Assembly: GCA_028023455.1 (NCBI GenBank)
Contig: JAQFVV010012572.1
Span: 310,001 to 374,000, forward strand
Length of the DNA: 64,000 nucleotides
Direction of reading: 5' to 3'
Source of the DNA: Epiperipatus broadwayi
Lineage: Eukaryota > Onychophora > Udeonychophora > Euonychophora > Peripatidae
Under the pieces are notes generated by a model. The model ran no database searches. It was not told the DNA's origin and was given only the letters and a program-made list of their open reading frames with translations. Positions 59,050-64,000 of the stretch are shown here, one piece after another (within the stretch, counting starts at the first letter, position 1; each line of letters starts with the position of its first letter). The position numbers and the translations under genes were made by a program.

Positions 59050-60110
59050 TAGTGAGAAGTAAAGCTATATTTATTAAAATATAAAGTAAAAATTATTCAA
59101 GAAGATTTAAAATATGCTCAGTTAATCTTAGTCCTGTCACCATGTTTATTCCAAGAGTATTTGCATAATATTAGTTTTTTAAAAAATAAATTTCAAGTCA
59201 TCACAAAGACTGAACTTGACCTAATTACATAACACTATAGATATTTTAAAAAAATCCCTATGTGTAATGGATACTTTGCAAGAAAAAATATTTTATTAGC
59301 GGTAGTAAATCTTAGTATTGCTAGGCAACAAGGAACATTTTCGAGTTTAACCCCCAAAAGATCATCAAAATATGTAATATTTCAGGTAAATTTAACATTT
59401 ATTGAACCAATTATTAACTATGCTGCACATCTTTTCTGAGATAATTTTGAACATTTTTAAATTGTTAAAACCAATTAAAATGGCTGCCATATGACCACAA
59501 GACCAAATGGTTGGTGCAAAACCAATTCTTCCATATTGCCAATTTTCACTCATAAAAAACATATGCCAGCATCCTCAAAAACAATTTCCATGTCAGCAAT
59601 AGCAAAAATATTTCAAATCCATTAATGAATAAGTCAATTTGAAATTGTAAAACAACAAATGCAAACAACATTTAAAACCTAGATTTAAAAACACAAGTTT
59701 GTAACCCCCCCCCATAGTATGGTTGCCTGACTTGCTGATGACAATTTGCCAAAATTTATTAACTTGCCACAAGGGATATTTTGCATCATTTAAGACATTT
59801 TCCCTTCAAGTCCATCATTATATCAGTCACAGATGTCAACTGCTTTCTATATTACTTCCACCCCACTCTCTGGAACCTCAACCAACTCAAGTTCCTACCA
59901 TGCATGAACTCAGAGTTCCAACATTGCACCAGGGTGAACTCTGGAATTACTACTGAACTACTTGAGATTAACACACTACACCCACCTCATCAACCCATTG
60001 ATCCAAAGAAGTTTACAAGATCATTCCATCAACTTACCTCAAATGAACTTTAAATGCCCAACACATGAACGTTAAGATTTAGCCTTGATATCTATAGTGC
60101 ACACCAACTA
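59050..60110. other. AT-rich DNA, nothing recognised
   Basis: A somewhat C-rich stretch at 59700-60060 has two overlapping frames without known motifs. It may belong to the repeat that follows. Confidence 0.4.
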
Positions 60111-60117
60111 ATAAGCA

Positions 60118-60760
60118 TAATTTATGTACAGTCATATACCAATGTAACAATAACTCCAACTACCCTCCCTAAATGTATTAACAAATATGACCATGTATTT
60201 TCATGTATTTATCTCATAATACTTTTGTAAAATTTATTTAAACCTATTGAAATATGTATCTTGTTATGCAATAATTATTATTCTTTCAACTATTGTAAAT
60301 CACCTTCTTTTATTAAAATCAAAATTGTAAATCCTCATTGCATACGTAATCTTATCTATCAAATTGTATCTAAATACTCATGTTTTTCACATGCAATTGT
60401 ATCTAAATTTACTCATGTTTTTCACATGCAAAAAAAGCTATAATCCTTCCCATCAAATAGACCCAATTTATATGCAATCATATATTAATCTAACACCAAC
60501 TCCAACCCCATATTTCATGTATGTTTTCCCTCATACTATCATGTGCTTCCATGTATTTTTCTCCAAGATCCCATTTAAAAATTCCAGGTAAATCTAATTT
60601 AATACATATCCTGTTATATAATGATCATTCTTCTTTCAATTATTGTAAGCCATGTTTTTTCCCTATCACAAGCAAAATTGTAAACACTTATTGCATATGC
60701 AATATCATGTATCAACATGTATCTAAGATCTCGTGTTTTTCTCCTCTTTGAAACATAAAA
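60118..60760. repeat. Two diverged tandem units of about 345 bp
   Basis: Unit 1 (about 60118-60440) and unit 2 (about 60465-60745) share order and wording: atatgcaatcatatattaat-like start, ccaactccaac, tttcatgtat, cctgttat, ctttcaactattgtaa, aaaattgtaaa and cattgcat. Divergence is high. No hammerhead core (CTGANGA...GAAA) or tRNA box is seen in them. Confidence 0.55.
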
Positions 60761-60829
60761 ATAATAGATTATGATAAAAAGATAAAAAAAGTTAAAATTA
60801 ATAATGAAATAAATAACATGAACAAGAGA

Positions 60830-61560
60830 AAATGAAAGAAAAACTCAATTTTTTAGAAGTAGAAGAATATGCTCAAGGCTTAACAGTGAATTAAAATATG
60901 AAACAAGTAAAGATAGAGAGAGTAGTTAGAAAAAGAATGTAGAGAGAATAAATTTGAAGAAAAGATAAATTTGATTTAATATATAGCAAAATAAATACAT
61001 TTTGTTAGAAATGGCAGAATTTTATAAATAGACAAAAATAACTGAAAATTGATATAGCAATTTATTAATGATGCATTGAATTAATTGAATGTTAATGACA
61101 TGAGGGGTCATGGAACATTTATGTAAGTGCATGGAATATTCATGAAGAGAGATAACAAGTTTAACTTCAATCCAAAAACTTTTATCTCTCATGTTCATCA
61201 TTCAATTACTGCATTAAATGTAAAAGATCTTTAATGCATTAAGAAGATATTTAATTTATCTTTGATAATTAAAAAAGAAGTTGAAAATATGGAAAGTCGA
61301 TTTTCTGTAATGAAAAAAAAATTTAAAAAAATGAAATATAGCAACAACCGAAGAAATCAATAAGATTCCAATTGAATTATCAAAGAGTTTGAGAGAAAAG
61401 GATTTGAGAATAGTTTATATCTATGATGCAGTCTTATTTCAATCATTGTAATTTTGATAAAAATGAAGATTTTAGGGTAATTAGCTTAATCTTATAAGCA
61501 CCAAAGATGTACATAGATTGAGTTTAGAAAATTGGGTTTGAAACAAGAGATGCAATTGTA
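60830..61560 (+). pseudogene. Decayed LINE (RTE-like) RT relic
   Basis: Plus-strand pieces: FRSRRICSRLNSELKYETS (about 60855-60915), EVENMESRFSVMKKKFKKMK (about 61275-61335), IPIELSKSLREKDLRIVYIYDAV (split frames, about 61360-61430), LA and SYKHQ (about 61480), then KIGFETRDAI (about 61535-61560). They follow the order of the RT N-terminal half in RTE-like LINEs (KAxGxDxIPxELLK, then NYRxISLLSxxxKI). No intact frame and no catalytic YxDD. Confidence 0.45.
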
Positions 61561-61970
61561 GTGTAGTTATTTAATACTTAACCAATCTCTCCCTTTCATT
61601 TGCTTCTCTATGTAAAAATACATTTTAAACATATCTTTGGTATAGTTTTTAAAATGATTAGATTTATATTATAAAAATTCATATGTTAAGTTGGTGAGAG
61701 ATCAGTGTTTAGGCATATGAAGTAACGTTTGGTTTTGTTGTTAAGTTTTGTGTGGAAATTCTTGGAAATCAATTCAGAAATCTTTGTTTGTTGAATATGT
61801 CATGCTCACCACTGTTTCAAACCACATATTGCTAAGGAAATTCCCAGGGATTTTGAGATGATCATCCTGAGCCTAATATTGTGTTAATTTAATTTATCAG
61901 ATGAGACATAGTATGTTCACAGTATAGCAGTTGCTTATACAAATTATCCATCCATTGACTTCACTTAATG

Positions 61971-62083
<113 letters not shown>

Positions 62084-62089
62084 ATAAAA

Positions 62090-63534
62090 CTTTTTTTTTC
62101 AAATAACCCTCTTGAACAGTGCTCATAAAAATTTATACATAGAGGAAGTAATCACCAAACTGGCAAATTGGGTTACTCAAACCTATCTGAAATCTGTTCT
62201 CAAGTTTACTAAGTCTATATTTATGTGCAGGTTTCAAGTATGCTAACAGATGCATTACCATTGTAAATAAATCTTCTTTTAGTCATGTGTACAGATCACT
62301 GGTGACAGCAATCACTCAAAAATGAGTGTGGCTACTCCAACTTTATGAGGAGAAAAAAATAGACAAACGATAGTAATGCACTAGAAATGAGCTTTGTGAT
62401 ACTCTATAAATGATTCAGCTAAAAATATGTCCATAATTTGATGTCTTGAGTTGCTGCCTTTTAATTTTTTCTGCAGCAAACTTTTCTTTCTAAATTGTAG
62501 CTCTTCATTGTATTCTAGCCCCAACTACATGAAAGCAATCAGTATTGTACTTTTTTAGAGAGTTTTTGAGGTAAACTTGTAACTTAAATTGTTTCTTTCC
62601 ATGTAAACCATGTTCAAGTTCCCCATAAAATATTTTTTAAGAAGTTTTGACATTTACTATGCTCAATCCAATGAAGATATAATTTTGCAATAATAAAGTC
62701 TGTAATATCACATCCAGCAAACTGAGGAATGTATTGATTGACTTACGATCTTGTCATCATATTTTTAAAAATTTTATAAGCATTCTTAAATGATTTTTAT
62801 TTAAAATTCATTTATATTTTGTTGATAGTGGATATAATTTTTACTTCTTTACTATAAATTAGGAAAAATAAAAGTTTTATATATAAGTCTGTGCAACTAA
62901 TTTAGCTGCAACAGTCATATTTTTGTAAGGAAATACCTTATAACTTGTTAAAAGCAATAGCAGATTAAAAACTGTGCTACAACTCATTATTTAAGTCCGT
63001 CTTTCTATTTAAAAAACTACCAGAATATTTAAATTGATTCATATTTTTTATTTGACAGTCATTCAAACCAAAAATAACTTAAAACTTTCTTTCCATTTCT
63101 AGCTGATAAAGAACATGAAGTTTTTGATCATTAATTGCTAAACAACTTTTTTATATGTATTTTACATTAAAACTATTATATACATTCCATAAATCATCTT
63201 ATGAATTGATAAGAATAGGACAATTATCAATATACTGTAAATCAAGAAGAAAACAAAGTTCTTTGATTCAAATTAAAAATTTCACTATCAAATCTGTATC
63301 ACATTTGATCCCAAAGTTATGAAGTTGCCTATAAACGGTTCCTAAGACTATCATAAACTTAAAAACAAAGTTGAAGTTAATATTCATCTTTTTAACTTAA
63401 CAAATCAATTTTTATTTCAAATACTTTATATTCTCTGATTATAATAATATCACTTTTTCTCATTTCATTATATTCAAAAATCATTTTGGTCTTTAGAAGT
63501 CATTTGTCAAATGATTGGAAATAGTCTATTCCAG
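62090..63534. other. AT-rich DNA, nothing recognised
   Basis: No coding, RNA or repeat signal that I can support. Confidence 0.45.
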
Positions 63535-63602
63535 CAGTGCACAACCTGTGATTTGCGATCCCTCAAGGGACCCAGAAAAATTGTTATGGGTCATCATATT
63601 GG
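63535..63602 (+). mobile_element. hAT (Charlie/SPIN-like) terminal sequence
   Basis: cagtgcacaacctgtg, then tttgcgatccctcaaggg, resembles the terminal inverted repeat of Charlie/SPIN-type hAT elements (CAGTG...CTCAACCTG, then GTCGCGACCCC), with the CGATCCC/GGGACC partial palindrome. If correct the element extends to the right, perhaps past 63900. The opposite end and transposase are not seen. Confidence 0.4.
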
Positions 63603-64000
63603 ATAATACATTTTTAATTGAAAAACAAAAACTTAAACACTTAAAAAATACATGAAAACTGCTCAACCTATTATGTGTCTGACCACTTTTGTGTTTAAAC
63701 ACTTTTTATATATTCCAATCTGCTTTGTATAAGCAACACACAAGACCACTTCACTTATATTGCTCTCATTTCTCTTGTTCACTTTCAGAGTTGTTGTTTT
63801 TTTGTGATGATATCCTACTAGCATTGATATGTGGTACTATATTCTTGAATACACATTTTCTGAAACCGACAAAAAAATTGTAATTTCTACAAATCAACAG
63901 ATCTACTAAAAAGGAAGTATTATACAATTGTTAATATGCAGGTTTTTAAAGATCTTATATCAAATATGTACTGAAATATAATATAAAGATATATATTTTT

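Noticed and set aside
59734-59755. CTGATGA near 59737
   Set aside because: No stem II and no GAAA follows.

Overview
The window is non-coding, AT-rich nuclear DNA from an animal, probably an invertebrate. The support is the mix of elements: RTE and CR1/Jockey-type LINEs, Penelope-like elements (PLEs) with a GIY-YIG domain, a Ty3/gypsy element, hAT and mariner relics, and tRNA-derived SINEs. No host exon was recognised. The standard genetic code reads well in the intact pol and RTE frames. I do not name a species.

Layout. 0.3-1.1 kb: RTE 3' fragment. 2.6-3.5 kb: dead hAT transposon. 5.3-6.9 kb: head-to-head PLE palindrome. 6.9-8.9 kb: probable minus-strand solo LTR. 10.4-13.3 kb: array of 400-bp repeats, each carrying a type I hammerhead ribozyme (retrozyme-like), five units in one orientation and three inverted. 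13.5-14.25 kb: inverted repeat of unknown family. 14.3-27.4 kb: Ty3/gypsy element with 3.49-kb LTRs, intact pol and frameshifted gag. 27.5-28.25 kb: two copies of a second hammerhead-bearing repeat with a tRNA-like B box. 28.25-30.2 kb: possible LTR-like non-coding element. 35.3-36.1 kb: head-to-head dimer of the second hammerhead family. 36.8-41.4 kb: three LINE relics, one split by a tRNA-derived SINE, and a perfect (ATT)114 tract. 43.1-43.8 kb: head-to-head tRNA-headed element with a MITE-like insertion. 46 kb: mariner relic. 50.1-53.4 kb: nearly complete minus-strand RTE. 54.9-57.1 kb: two older RT relics and a foldback MITE. 58.4-59.0 kb: second PLE head-to-head pair. 60.8-61.6 kb: RT relic. 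63.5 kb: hAT-type terminus. The rest is AT-rich sequence with no recognised content.

Main result. Hammerhead-type motifs recur in at least three repeat families. The best fold completely on paper: stem I with an internal loop, stem II, and a very short palindromic stem III of the kind known from retrozymes and PLEs. Two of the inverted dimers switch orientation within a few bases of the hammerhead core. Several elements of different classes sit between (AT)n runs on both sides, suggesting that AT microsatellites are insertion targets or are brought in by the elements.
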